Source: Spongilla lacustris (taxonomy: Eukaryota > Porifera > Demospongiae > Spongillida > Spongillidae). From it: DNA of 64,000 nucleotides. The position numbers were made by a program, and so were the translations under genes. Position 1 is the first letter of the stretch, and each line of letters starts with the position of its first letter. Location of the stretch: NCBI GenBank assembly GCA_949361645.1, contig OX442429.1, positions 2,855,231 through 2,919,230 on the forward strand, in the 5' to 3' direction. Below the pieces are notes generated by a model that saw only the letters and a program-made list of their open reading frames with translations, was not told the origin of the DNA and did not search any database. Below, piece after piece: positions 11,801-22,631 of this stretch.

Positions 11801-14800
11801 TTCCTTCTCTGAGCCCTGCCTACCTTCGACGCTACGTGTACGCAAGCCAGAATAAAGCTTTAACCTTGCTTTGTTACCTTGGTCGAGGGATGGACACAAC
11901 CTGAGTACCCAACCCCAAAGACGGAAACTTTCACTATACAGTACACTGTTCCTTCCATTTTACCTCACGTCTTCCATTCTTGATGACACACATGCACCCT
12001 TTTCCTCTCTTGGTTATGCACCTTGGTTGAGCACCTGACCTTGTAACACCTCAAGCTGAGAGGACCAGAGTAGGTATACATTAATAAACATTAAAAAGGA
12101 TGTACCTGGAATATCACCCTTGCCGCAAGGTTCCAAACATCGTCAATCTTCTAAATTTGGTGTATTAAGGGAAGGGAGGAGTGCAGTTATCCTAATCCTA
12201 CCATACCACAATAACTCATCTTAGTTTCGGCAATGAGCACACTATTTTCTGCTGAGCAAGGACAAAAAAGCACAACACAGGAAAAAAGTGATGTTGTGTG
12301 GAGTGATGTAATGGTATTTTCACCGGGTTGGTATGACAAATGTGTATGGTACCACACATTGTAGCTGCAGCATTACGTGTCAAAGATGGGGCACCAGAAA
12401 CTGCTTTATATTTAGGACAGCTTCACCAAACACTCATACAGAGAACACAGATCAATTGCGTTCAGGTCTCTGGCTCATTGAGGCAGATGGACATTGCGAA
12501 CAAATGTCTGTGGCATACGATCAGGTTAGGCTGGCTGCCACGGGGATTAAGCAGCATTACATGTAGCTTAATCCCCATGGCAGCCAGCCTAACCTGATCG
12601 TACGCCACAGACATTTGTCCACAATGTCCATCTGCTTCAATGAGAACGCAATTGATCTGTGTTCTCTGCATGAATGGTTGGCAAAACTGTCCTAAATATA
12701 AAGCAGTTTCTGATGCCCCAGTTTTGGCATGTAATGACAATTTGTACGGTACCATACACATTTGTCATACCAAATGACCATTTCCATCAATATGTTGCAG
12801 ATGCATGAGCATCCACACACTGTACCTTTTTCTTGTGACGTCCTTTTCATCATCACACAGCTGAAAAGGGTGTGCTTAATGTGTGTGCATGTACTGTACA
12901 GTTTTAGATTATTAATAGCTATGTACAGTGTGTACATGTATTGCTATGCACAAGTATGTATGTTTCCTACACATACAAAAGAAGCAGCATAGCATGTAGC
13001 TTAATTCCCATGGCAGCCAGCCTAACCTGATCGTATGCCACAGACATTTGTTCGCAATGTCCATCTGCCTCAATGAGCCAGAGACCTGAACGCAATTGAT
13101 CTGTGTTCTCTGTATGAGTGGTTGGTGAAGCTGTCTTAAATATACATGTAAAGCAGTTTCTGATGTCCCATCTTTGACACGTAATGCTGCAGCTACATGT
13201 ACGATGTATGGTACCATACACATTTGTCATACCAACCCGGTGAGAATACCATTACATCACTCCACACAACATCACTTTTTTCCTGTGTTGTGCTTTTTTG
13301 TCCTCGCACAGCAGAAAATGGTGTGCTCATTGCCGAAACTAAGATGAGTTATTGTGGTATGGTAGGATTAGGATAACTGCACTCCTCCCTTCCCTTAATA
13401 CACCAAATTTAGAAGATTGATGATGTTTGGAACCTTGCGGCAAGAGTGATATTCCAGGTACATCCTTATTAATGTATACCTACTCTGGTCCTCTCAGCTT
13501 GAGGTGTTACAAGGTCAGGTGCTCAACCAAGGTGCATAACCAAGAGAGGAAAAGGGTGCATGTGTGTCATCAAGAATGGAAGACGTGAGGTAAAATGGAA
13601 GGAACAGTGTACTGTATAGTGAAAGTTTCTGTCTTTGGGGTTGGGTACTCAGGTTGTGTCCATCCCTCGACCAAGGTAACAAAGCAAGGTTGAAGCTTTA
13701 TTCTGGCTTGCGTACACGTAGCGTCGAAGGTAGGCAGGGCTCAGAGAAGGAAAATAAATATTTAGCGAGTAAAGGCGCGTATAAACAGTGAATTCCATTT
13801 AGAACTTGGAGAGGACAACCACAGGTGGGTTTACTAAGTACACAAAGGTTACGCAATGCAGGCGCTACATGTATCTTAATCTGCAACACCTAAAGGTGTT
13901 TACTTTTGCAATTGGATCAGGGAGCCTAAGATAACAATGAATCATGTCAAAAGTCCACTGTTCCGAGCCCCCCCTGTATTTTCAACTGCAAATTGGACAT
14001 ACAATATGAAAAACAGCTAGCAATGATTTGAAAACTTTTGCCCAATCCTCAACTCCATTATTATGTCCCTCAATCCTCTTCCCACACATATAAAAAAAAG
14101 TATGATCGTATGCTTGTTCAGCAGACTGAGCATCTGTAGCTTTTTGCAAACTGTTCAGACCACCTGCGGTGTTAAGACTGTTTCTCTGCAATTTATATCT
14201 GCACATGTACATGTACATACATGGCAGATTTATTTAAGTTGATGAGGTTTCATAATCCTTATATTCTTGCCGGAAAGGGAAACCTGCCTTAAGCCCCCTA
14301 GAGCTTATGTATGGCCATGGAGCTGTTCCTAACAGAAATGGCCTTGAAGAGTACAAAGTTTAAATTGCACCAGAAATTTACACCACCAAATATTTATTTT
14401 TTGATAAAAAGAACAGCCACAAGGTCATATGCCCCCTTCCATCTAATGTCCCTAAATTTCTCAGCAGGAATATAAAACACCTAATAATACTTACATGTAC
14501 ACGTACTGCATTTGCATAAATGACATCATACAAACAGCCCTCAGCAGTAACACAATGGCTTCAATCCCCTGCAGTACTAACAACAGCTGCCCTCAGCCTC
14601 ATGCAGTACTATTGATCAGCACCTACATATGTACATGTACATGTACCTGAAATAGCCAAGATGAAAACCTTTGTCGTCATCCGAACACAATACAGTCACA
14701 AACTCAGGTGGGTCATAGAAGTACCGATAATGCAGCACACACTGCTGCCATGGCACCCCTGTCAGTAGACCTCCAAGTACATGAAACGGACCAACCAGTT

Positions 14801-16718
14801 TGAGGTTTAGGGTGGGCATCAGAGCTACTGTGGAAGGGGTGTAATTATCTATTAAAAACAACAAACCATAAGCAGATCTGCCACACATGCTTACGTTCAG
14901 GGTGGGATGGGTTGAGTTTTTTGCAGAAATCCCAAAATAGGGTGAAGTCTTTGGGCATATCAACCAGGAACTGCTCCTTAACATTCCTACACTGATCTTG
15001 AATACCAGGTGGGCTGATGGAAGAATTGTTAATGGTTTTAAACTCCACAGATACATTGATTCTTTAGCATCTGGGGTCACTTTTTCAAGGAGTAAAAATA
15101 TATTTTATGCATCAAAGATAATTATGAAACTCTCATTTTTGTGTTCATAAGTACAATGTAAAATCAGGGTTCAAACATGAATCATTTCTTAAATTGTGGT
15201 AGGGCCAGATTCTCCACTTTCAATGTTTACTCACACATACATTTACCTGCATACATGCACACCGACATACAAACATACACCCACACATACACACATGGAC
15301 ACATGCATGCACACACATACACATCCCACACACCCACACCCAAGTCACTGAAGTGTATAAATAGTACAGAAGGCACACATTGTGGCCTTCTGTAATTATT
15401 TGAAAGAGGACAGAGGCAGCCAAAGATTACAAAGGTACATGTACATGTACTTTCCCACGTTTGGAGACATCACCAGTTCTATAAGTAAAGCTGAGCATTA
15501 ATTCATGAGGAAAATGGGCTGCGTGAAGACGACTGACAAATGTGGATAGTTTACAAACGAGAGTTATATGTAATGTACAGGGGGAACGGCACATGTGGCA
15601 CTGTGTATCACTGGTATCTAAGAACTATTTCAGACAGACCTAGAAACATGCAGTTTAGCTACTAAACCTTCCATCCTTTGAGCTTTCAGCCAATGCCAAA
15701 AGCACGAAGTAGAGGAGTGGGCCGATTTTGATGATGGCGCTCGATCGCCTCATATTCTGTTCTGTATGTTTTCTGCAATAGTGTACAGCATTTTAACATA
15801 ATACATGTAGCTTGTTGCACTGGCTATCAGAAAAGGTTTAGAAGCTTATAGGCCCTCCTGTACACATCGCACAGTTGCACCACACATACTGCATGTAGTA
15901 TATAATACATGGATTACGGGATTTCATGCTGCAATACAAGTGACTGCATGACTGCTAACTGATGATAAGCCAACTAAACAAGCCTAGGACAATTGTACAC
16001 GTTTTGTGACAAAAAGTGATCATTTTGTATATCTATATCACCATTAATTGTACATGTGTACGTGTATGCTTGAATATAACTGCTCATGTAATTGTTTCCA
16101 AGCCTTAAAAATGCCACAGAGCAATACTTGCTGCTATATAGAAAGTGGTAGGACACAAAACTTCAAACAAAGTGGTTGTGTTCAATGAGGAAGTTAGATA
16201 ACACAACCAAATGATCTTGTCATACATTGCATGCAAAAAAAAGTTTGTCACAACTATTTCAAAAACGAGTTACGGACTAAGTGACGCCAAACACAGGCTT
16301 ACATGCAGCGTTTTCAAATTATACATGGTCGCACGAATCCTTGGTCTGACTCGCTCAAAGCGCGTATTACTAGTAGTACGTACTGTACATGTACATGTAC
16401 AAATGGCAGCATCAATAAGTTACTTACATGTCTACCGACCCTGCAGTGACAATCGTCTTGGTGTGAGTAGCCATTTCGTCACCATCTTTCTTAGCCCTTT
16501 TCGCAACCGGAGGGCTCTCAGAGGATTGTTCTAGATCTTCATGGCCAGAAAGTGGCGGGGACTCCTGTTTTAGGACGTCATGCCAGCAGGAGGGTGCATG
16601 GTGGATGAGTAGATGATTTACTTACGTTTGCTGTACTCGGATGGAAAAAGTTGTGCAAGTGTTCAGCATTTTTTCTGTAGCAATTAGCTCCGTATTTACA
16701 AACCGGTTTACCCGCCAT
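8807..16718 (-). CDS. HPF1: Histone PARylation factor 1 with N-terminal PBZ zinc finger (7 exons)
   Basis: Exons on the minus strand: 16718-16626 (ATG), 16564-16428, 15013-14895, 14848-14647, 10174-10076, 9895-9651, 9120-8807 (TAG). All are GT-AG with matching phases, giving 1209 nt and 402 aa. Residues 4-27 form a PAR-binding zinc finger (C7, C13, H20, H26 with CYRKN). The body matches HPF1: VDMPKDFTLFWDFC near 96, YFYDPPEF near 160, GYFR at 181-184, then VGYRSLS. In this last motif Y291-R292 should equal the human Y238-R239 PARP-contact pair. NDECDYGMGLELG near 335 follows, with E337 matching human E284. HPF1 completes the PARP1/PARP2 active site in the nucleus and switches ADP-ribosylation to serine. 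The human protein is 346 aa; the extra length is mainly the zinc finger and linker. Intron 4 (4.5 kb) has been invaded by two large palindromic elements. The third-exon acceptor (15014) is the least certain junction. Confidence 0.9.
10513..11556. mobile_element. TA-flanked fold-back element A with poly(G)/poly(C) termini
   Basis: The element begins TA-CAGGGG(n)CTCGGAACAGTGGA and ends with the inverted copy followed by TA. The G tract is 16 on the left and the C tract is 25 on the right (11530-11554). Inverted arms run about 460 bp to a loop at about 10975-11105. The sub-terminal word AACAGTGGAA appears twice per end. The loop contains a TG-rich microsatellite and one end of the 301-bp MITE family found at 26040-26340. 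TA duplication and CAG ends suggest a Tc1/mariner/pogo-type non-autonomous element. Confidence 0.85.
11609..13976. mobile_element. TA-flanked giant fold-back element B, related to A
   Basis: The left end is TA-CAGTGGGGGCTCGACTTTTGACATG. The right end, read inverted, is CAGGGGGGGCTCGGAACAG, again followed by TA. The arms are near-perfect inverted copies for about 700 bp from each end and continue through an inner repeat array to about 12770 and 12995. The terminal motif is shared with element A just 50 bases away. No transposase is seen. Confidence 0.85.
12325..13250. repeat. Three copies of a ~225-bp unit, one + and two inverted
   Basis: The unit begins GGTATGACAAATGTGTATGG. It lies forward at about 12325-12556 and immediately inverted at about 12557-12775, forming a tight palindrome with almost no spacer. 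A third, inverted copy is at about 12995-13250. Short ORFs in all three mirror one another and are not taken as genes. Confidence 0.8.
13982..14218 (-). other. Unassigned ORF in HPF1 intron 4
   Basis: A 78-residue open frame abuts the right end of element B. Its sequence is non-repetitive. It is not needed for the HPF1 chain, because the exons ending at 14647 and starting at 10174 join in phase without it. It could be an optional exon, an older element fragment, or chance. Confidence 0.2.
15220..15345. repeat. CA/ACAT-rich microsatellite
   Basis: Degenerate CACACATACA-type repeats in HPF1 intron 2. Confidence 0.85.
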
Positions 16719-17999
16719 TGTGCTGTAATACGTCACTTCCGCAAAATAAAATATAAATACTGAAGGGACACCCCCACCCCCATCGTCCAGCTTAACGAGA
16801 GTCACTATGAAAAAGGTATTGTTATACACTACTGTATAACAGTGTGTATATAGACGTTATTGCGTATACGTGTGTATAATGTCTCAAGTTATACACCGCT
16901 AATTGATGTTATACACTAGTGTATAACAGCCCTTTTTACACAGTGAGTATTACAAATCTGCTTTCAAAATTACAATCGGAACGAGGGATCATAAAGGGAA
17001 GCGTAGGGACACCCATCACATTTTCAAAATGTTTTTTATTTTATTTGTTTCGCTTCGGATTTACATGGGCCATGGGGGTAGCATTAATGTATTCCTTCCA
17101 ACCAAAGAACCTCACTGAGATCTCACACAAAATAACTAAGATGTTAGCGCAATCCAGGGATTGTCCTGCGCAAGCCCTGGATCTATGGTTATTTAACCCA
17201 ATCGATCATGTAATACTTCGAATTAAAGCTACATTTAGGACCGAAGCTATCACGAAGGCACTACTTGTTTCTTCTACGCCAGAACCGTTTACTGTACACG
17301 CAGATATCCTGTCTGTCTGGGTCTCCAAGCAGTTTGGGACTGTAAGTTGTGTAGGAACTCATATAGGGGGGCCTATCCATTGCATGCTAGGCGTTATTTA
17401 GAGCGGCTCGTTTTAATATATGCGATAGATGCTCAAAAGAAAGTTTTGGTGGATGTATTTATCTCCAGGAAAGAAATCATGGAGTAATGTGGTTTCAAGA
17501 GCAAAGGGCAACAAGAGCGTTGCGCTTTTAAAAGGGACTTTACCGATAGCGATTCCCATTTGAAGGTTTGGATAAAGTCACGCAAATTCCCGCTAATGTC
17601 CTATCCTGCGCTTGGACTATCTGATGTATTCTGTTCGCCAGCCAAGAAAAAGGCGAGCGTTAGAAATATGCATGTGATATGGATTTATGACATGTTTAAC
17701 TTTTGTACAGGATTCTAGTAGCTAGTTGACACAATCGCGTACGCGGGTCCCGTAAATAGTTGATCTACAGGGTTTGTACACATAATTATGTTGTCAAAAT
17801 AAGACCTTTATAATGCTTTTATAATGCAAAAAACCATACTTTTTAACACATGTACTGAACAAGCAAATGTACACCCCAGAGCACAGTTATACATGCTAAT
17901 AAATAGAGTTGTACAACAAAATGTACTTCAATGAGTACAATGCTTTGTTAGTCACTATCAAGTGCATTCATTTCATCCTCCTTTCCTAACACTTTCAGC
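16719..17999. other. HPF1 upstream region with ATACAC palindromes; no gene assigned
   Basis: This region lies directly upstream of the HPF1 ATG. It contains clustered palindromes built on GTTATACACTAGTGTATAAC (16910-16929) and relatives at 16824-16845 and 16875-16905. An open frame at 16919-17401 (+) has no domain I recognise. The remainder is AT-rich without supported exons. Confidence 0.4.
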
Positions 18000-19075
18000 T
18001 TTTGCTGCAAAGTTATCAGCAGAAGAATTCAAAGCTTCTATGTCTGGTGACAACCTCTTTTTTTGGCCTTTTCATCAATTTTATCCAATATGGCCTTCCT
18101 CTTCTGCATTTGCTCTTCATTTTTCTTGAATTCATTAGCTTTCTCCAGATGGGATGTGTACCTCTGCCTTGCAAGACTACAAGAAGTCATCAGCTCATTG
18201 ACTAGTTAGATCTCAGAGACTCCACCTGCTTTTACAGCTTCAAAAACCACCCTTTGTGCAACAATACTTTGTTTTCAACCTCAACCGCTTTGTTCACTGA
18301 AAATCCACGCTCCACACTTGCCTGCCCATCCATGGGACAAAACTAATAACATCTTAATAAGAGAAAAAAGTTTGAGAAATGACTTCAATTGTTCTGAGTA
18401 GAAGCTATCCACTCTTGTACAGACAGGGTTGAAATTGCAAAACTTATAACCACAGGAATAGTATCCAAGTATACCATCACAATCTCTTTCATTTAAGTTG
18501 AACCAAAAATGCAAAAACATTTTTCAACTTCTTGGTGCATTGGCAAGGACTAGAAACCTGTAGTCGTGGATCCCAAAAGTTGAACTAGTGTAGAAGATTG
18601 AATGTAACCGGACTTTTGTGCATTAACTTCTTGGCTAATGCAGCTAGAAAAATATCTCGAAAAGATAAGTACCAAAAAACAAAAACAAACCATAAGAGCA
18701 TCTGTTTGATACGTACTTAAAAATGGAACTAATTGATTAGCAACACTGAACAAAAAATGAAGTTTAGCTGTTAAAAATGGATCTGAAAGTGCCGCTTGGT
18801 CTAAAACATTAAAAGAATTGTTTCCAGGATTAGAAAGTGATTATTCTTTTACAGCTCTCACAAAAAGTCCCAAAGAGTCAACCATTTCTAGTGCTCGCTC
18901 AGCAACTGGTACATTTTCCAGCCAACGATGGGAAACAAACTTTAATGGGAACTCAGAGAAACCAGTTGTTGTAGTGTAATCTTTCTGAAAAAAATCGTGA
19001 TAAAGTACGCTCGGATTGCTGTGAATGAACCTTTGAGTTGCTAGCTGAGGCACTTGTATTTATGAAGAAAGGTCA
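18000..19075 (-). pseudogene. hAT-family transposase relic
   Basis: Minus-strand fragments in broken frames read in transposase order. First is a segment with KFVSHRWLENVPVAERALE (19053-18841). Then comes ALSDPFLTAKLHFLFSVANQ and a YQTD motif (18830-18550). Then LNERDCDGILGYYS and a helix-rich stretch (18520-18281), and last the words GQASVERGFSVNK near 18330-18270. The last resembles the C-terminal dimerisation region of hAT-type transposases. Several frameshifts and stops separate the pieces, so it is dead. No terminal repeats were found. Confidence 0.65.
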
Positions 19076-19224
19076 GTAGCGTTAAAACCGAAACTTACAT
19101 TCACCTTCAAGAGTTTTTCGCTCATCCAGTTGGATTCTTTTCTTAATGCAGATTTCTTGGAGACTGATTTTTGTTAGTAGAGCGCGTGCTTGATAAAGGT
19201 AATATACAAGCATGAATGCTAATA

Positions 19225-19570
19225 CCTCTGTTAATGCTATGTTGTCTTCATCAACAGGAACAGTGTCCCTTCTTTATCTGATGTTTCTCCATCCACTGTC
19301 TGGATCCTTTCTTTATCGCTCTCATCTTCGTCCATCTCACTTTCTTCACCCATCATCCTGTCTTGAATAGATTGCATCTTCTCAGCTGACCCTATACATA
19401 CATACAAGAATGCTGTTGCTGGGCAGGCATGTGTGAATACATGTTACATACCCATTGCATTAATAGTAGAGTCATACTCAACTCTGTCAGTCCACTTGAC
19501 ACGACATTTCTCTCCTTGATCTGCTTGACCCTCTTCAAAGGCACAATCACAATAGTGTCATCAGACTAAA
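19225..19570 (-). pseudogene. Acidic exon-like segments upstream of the hAT relic
   Basis: Two minus-strand segments look coding in composition. One reads GEKCRVKWTDRVEYDSTINAMG (19530-19450), preceded by DDTIVIVPL in another frame. The second is SAEKMQSIQDRM followed by an acidic stretch (19395-19250). A splice-like TAG-G boundary separates them. They resemble N-terminal parts of BEN-domain-type proteins I have seen in sponges, but that is a loose match. They may belong to the hAT relic. Confidence 0.3.
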
Positions 19571-20104
19571 AGGGGACAACCGCGTGAGTAGAAGCTATAT
19601 ATGAAAAGAAGTAACATATTAACACCGCTTCCGTGAAACTAGACGACTTTTTAAGCCCATTTTGTCGAACACCTAAAAATAAAAATTAGTCTTATATGGT
19701 CTGTTTGTGAAATAACCTGCTGAGTCTCGTAGAGCAACTCTTTTACATGACGTTTTGCTAAATACCTAGGCCGTACTGATAACCGACTATTACCTTCATG
19801 GTTTAAAGTTGCGGGGTTTAGCCCGTAGCTGAAATCGGTACACATTTTTCCTACGCTTTATGCACTCAAAAATGAACGCATTTAGTTGGATATAGCCGAA
19901 TTCGCACTAAATGTGTCGTGTAGATACACGCGTGCTTGCGTTACACAAGTTTCTTACCTGTCGAGTGATTCAATGGCTCTTCGCTCGTACCCAGACTTAC
20001 TTACGTTAGCGATTATTTACATCAACTACATATACGTGTACACGTACGAGGGCCCAAATAAAAACAAAATGTGATTATATCACATACACGATGTATACTA
20101 ATGG
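19571..20104. other. No gene seen
   Basis: AT-rich, with short ORFs only (19651-19845 minus, 19886-20074 plus). None has a recognisable motif. Confidence 0.4.
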
Positions 20105-21312
20105 TGGCAGTCAGACAGTAAACTAAAGAATAGATGAGACCTGTGCAACCTTTGTAATCAAGTCGACAGGGGAGTGGTTAAAGACATGGCCTATAGTTGA
20201 TCGAGCTCCTCTGATGCACATGATTGAAGAGCTTAGAAGGGAGAAGAAGAGATGACATCGAATCCAGGCCATAGTTGAACTATAAGAGTGGCCCCACTTC
20301 GCTGAGAGCTGGGCAGCGATGCGTTTGTAAACCACTGTGGCCTCCCTTCCTAAGCCTCCAGTGGCAGAGAAGATGAGTGGGCTGAAGGAGGCATGCTCAA
20401 CTTCGAGCATCCGATGCTTATAGGCTCGTTTCTTTGAAGCCTCATGGGTACAGTAATCTGCAAGGCAGATAGTTGAGGTCGTCTATATGAGGGGGCGTAG
20501 GGGTTGAAAACCTTTTCGTCAAAGAATGCCCTCTCAAAACGATTCCCCCAGAATCCGTCAGCTGCTACATCAAGTCGAGTACCATCCTGGAAGTTGGCTG
20601 AGGCAGAGGTGGGAACCTCACCTGTGATGGGTTATAGATGAGGCTCAACTGAAATATTGTGGCAGATTTCTGACAGGAGATAGGCAGTATAGTCTCTGAT
20701 CTCATTGTGCCTGATGGAAGGGAAGCCACCTTTTGGACATGACAGTGCATGCTCAACAGAGTAGGCAGCACCACAAGCACAGCTGGTGGGCATGTGTAAC
20801 CAGCTATACCTAAGAGCTAGTGCATCTTGGAAGGCAGTCTTGTGAAGGGTAAACCCATACACCTCAGTCTATAGGTAGCACTGTAAGCCAGCTGGATGTT
20901 CCTTTTTCTTGACATACATGTAGGTCCATCGCTAGCTGGAGATTGGAAGGCAGCATGGCTCTGAGTTGGGTAGCAGCAGTACTGTGTCTGTTAAGTTTCA
21001 TTTTCATTACTTCCTTTATCGATGTTTGTTGCTCTATGAGTGTTTCTTCATTGTATAGTCATACAAGATGTTGTTTACATTAGGTTGAGATATGAGACTG
21101 TTCGAGTGGAATTCAGACTGGGATAAAGTGGATGGGTTTATTAAACCCATTCCAACTAATATGACTGGCAGGGAGAACAGCTCTCTCTCAGTGTCGGAAG
21201 GAGCACTTCGACCTTTGAGGTTGGGTATCAGTTTGGATCGGATTATGTCTTCCAGTGGCTGCATCAGGTGACTGGTGTTTGGAATGGCTCTGGCCAGGAA
21301 TGTCCATCAGCT
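20105..21312 (-). pseudogene. Non-LTR retrotransposon (LINE) 3' fragment
   Basis: Minus-strand pieces follow the C-terminal half of a LINE ORF2. The order is the post-RT helix region (PLEDIIRSKLIPNLKGR, VGMGLINPSTLS at 21264-21034), a zinc-binding segment (SCACGAAYSVEHALSCPKGG, RHNEIRD at 20862-20632), and a terminal segment (FSPLIFSATGGLGREA at 20410-20123). No reverse-transcriptase core is present, so the copy is 5'-truncated, as expected of LINEs. Frames are broken between pieces. The same family appears at 59265-60680, where the RT core is preserved. Confidence 0.7.
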
Positions 21313-22291
21313 TGAAATAAGTAAAATCAGTATCAGTCTGTATCCATGTGTTGCTTTATACGACGTTTCTTCAGATTATGGCGGATTAAGTAGGCCTGTA
21401 GCTCTTGTTTATCTCGTGGGCAAGATCATTTGTAGCCGATCGTGCTTGCAGCCTTTTCTCAACACTCACACAATAAGACACATGCTTGCATTGTGCAACG
21501 GGAGGGACTTCAAGATGGACAGTAACAGTGCCTTCCATGGACCATGCGCTCGATAAATACCTTTCTCGGCCGACCGCGCTTGCATTTACAACATTGGTCT
21601 ATATAATTTTGCAAGAAACATTGCGTCATGTTGTCTGGGAATGAGACTAAAGCGAAGGTCCGGGGACCAACGTTCACACTTAAAACTGCAAGTTATCACA
21701 GAAAGAGGCTACATACGAGCTTGATACTACCTGGGTCCTTTGTTTATGCAAAATGAAGCCTTGTGGGTAAGCCAGATTCAAATACAATGGCCTAGGAAAA
21801 AAATGTACTATGCAATGTTTTACCGCAACTAAAACGGGGACGATCCCACTATAGATCAGTATGGCTCATTACTGGAAATAGATAAAAGCTTAGGAATTGC
21901 TCGTGACAGCTCAGCGAGAGATTAGCTTTCTAATGAAATATTTTATGTAGCATATAGAATCAATGAGACTAATTTTCTGAATATTGAGTTCGACCAAAAA
22001 GGTCATCTAATTTCACGGAAGCGGTGTTAACGATTAAAATAATCTGATCCTAAGTGAATATAACCCATGAATTTGAAATGCATCAATAGTATATACTCTG
22101 GATATTGTATAGGAAAAATGTCCTAGTCTAGCCTCTATTTAAGCATTTATTGTATAAAACCCTTATCAAATGCATTTGGTTAATAAAATTCTATAACATT
22201 GTAAAGGTCTGTAGTTTACTAATATATATTTAACTCAAGTGTAATTAATGATTTTGGGTCTACAGCGGCACTTCAAGTACGGTTCATTAAT
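21313..22291. other. No gene seen
   Basis: AT-rich spacer. One half of the palindrome used by the neighbouring piggyBac-like element (GTCCTAGTCTA) occurs at 22120-22130 as an isolated copy. Confidence 0.4.
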
Positions 22292-22631
22292 GGCTGTCCT
22301 AGACTAGGACATTGACCTTTTAAAAATAGCCTTGTATTCAAGTATGCTGCAAAAAACATTTCAGTACTTTCACACCAACATATGTGTGCCAAAGGTTATA
22401 CAAAATTACTCATTCTTAAGAAAGAAAAAAATCAAGTGACAATTTTTCAGTTCACGTCCATGCTTTTAGTCAGTGCTTTGCAATGTGCTTGCCATACCAA
22501 ATCTTGCACATGGCTCTAGGAGCACTGCAAGAACAATAATAAGAGGTTTTGGCTGAACACTCTTTACACCTGAGCTGCACATATCTGCTTTTCTTAGACT
22601 TGTTTGGTTTGAATGCCTGTAACTTTATGTT

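Noticed and set aside
12333..13230. Several 80-100 aa ORFs with TNVYGT-type starts
   Set aside because: They are the same 225-bp repeat read in three places and both orientations, so they reflect the palindrome, not genes.
15177..15423. His/Thr- and Cys-rich ORFs in the CA repeat
   Set aside because: Translation of a microsatellite within an HPF1 intron.
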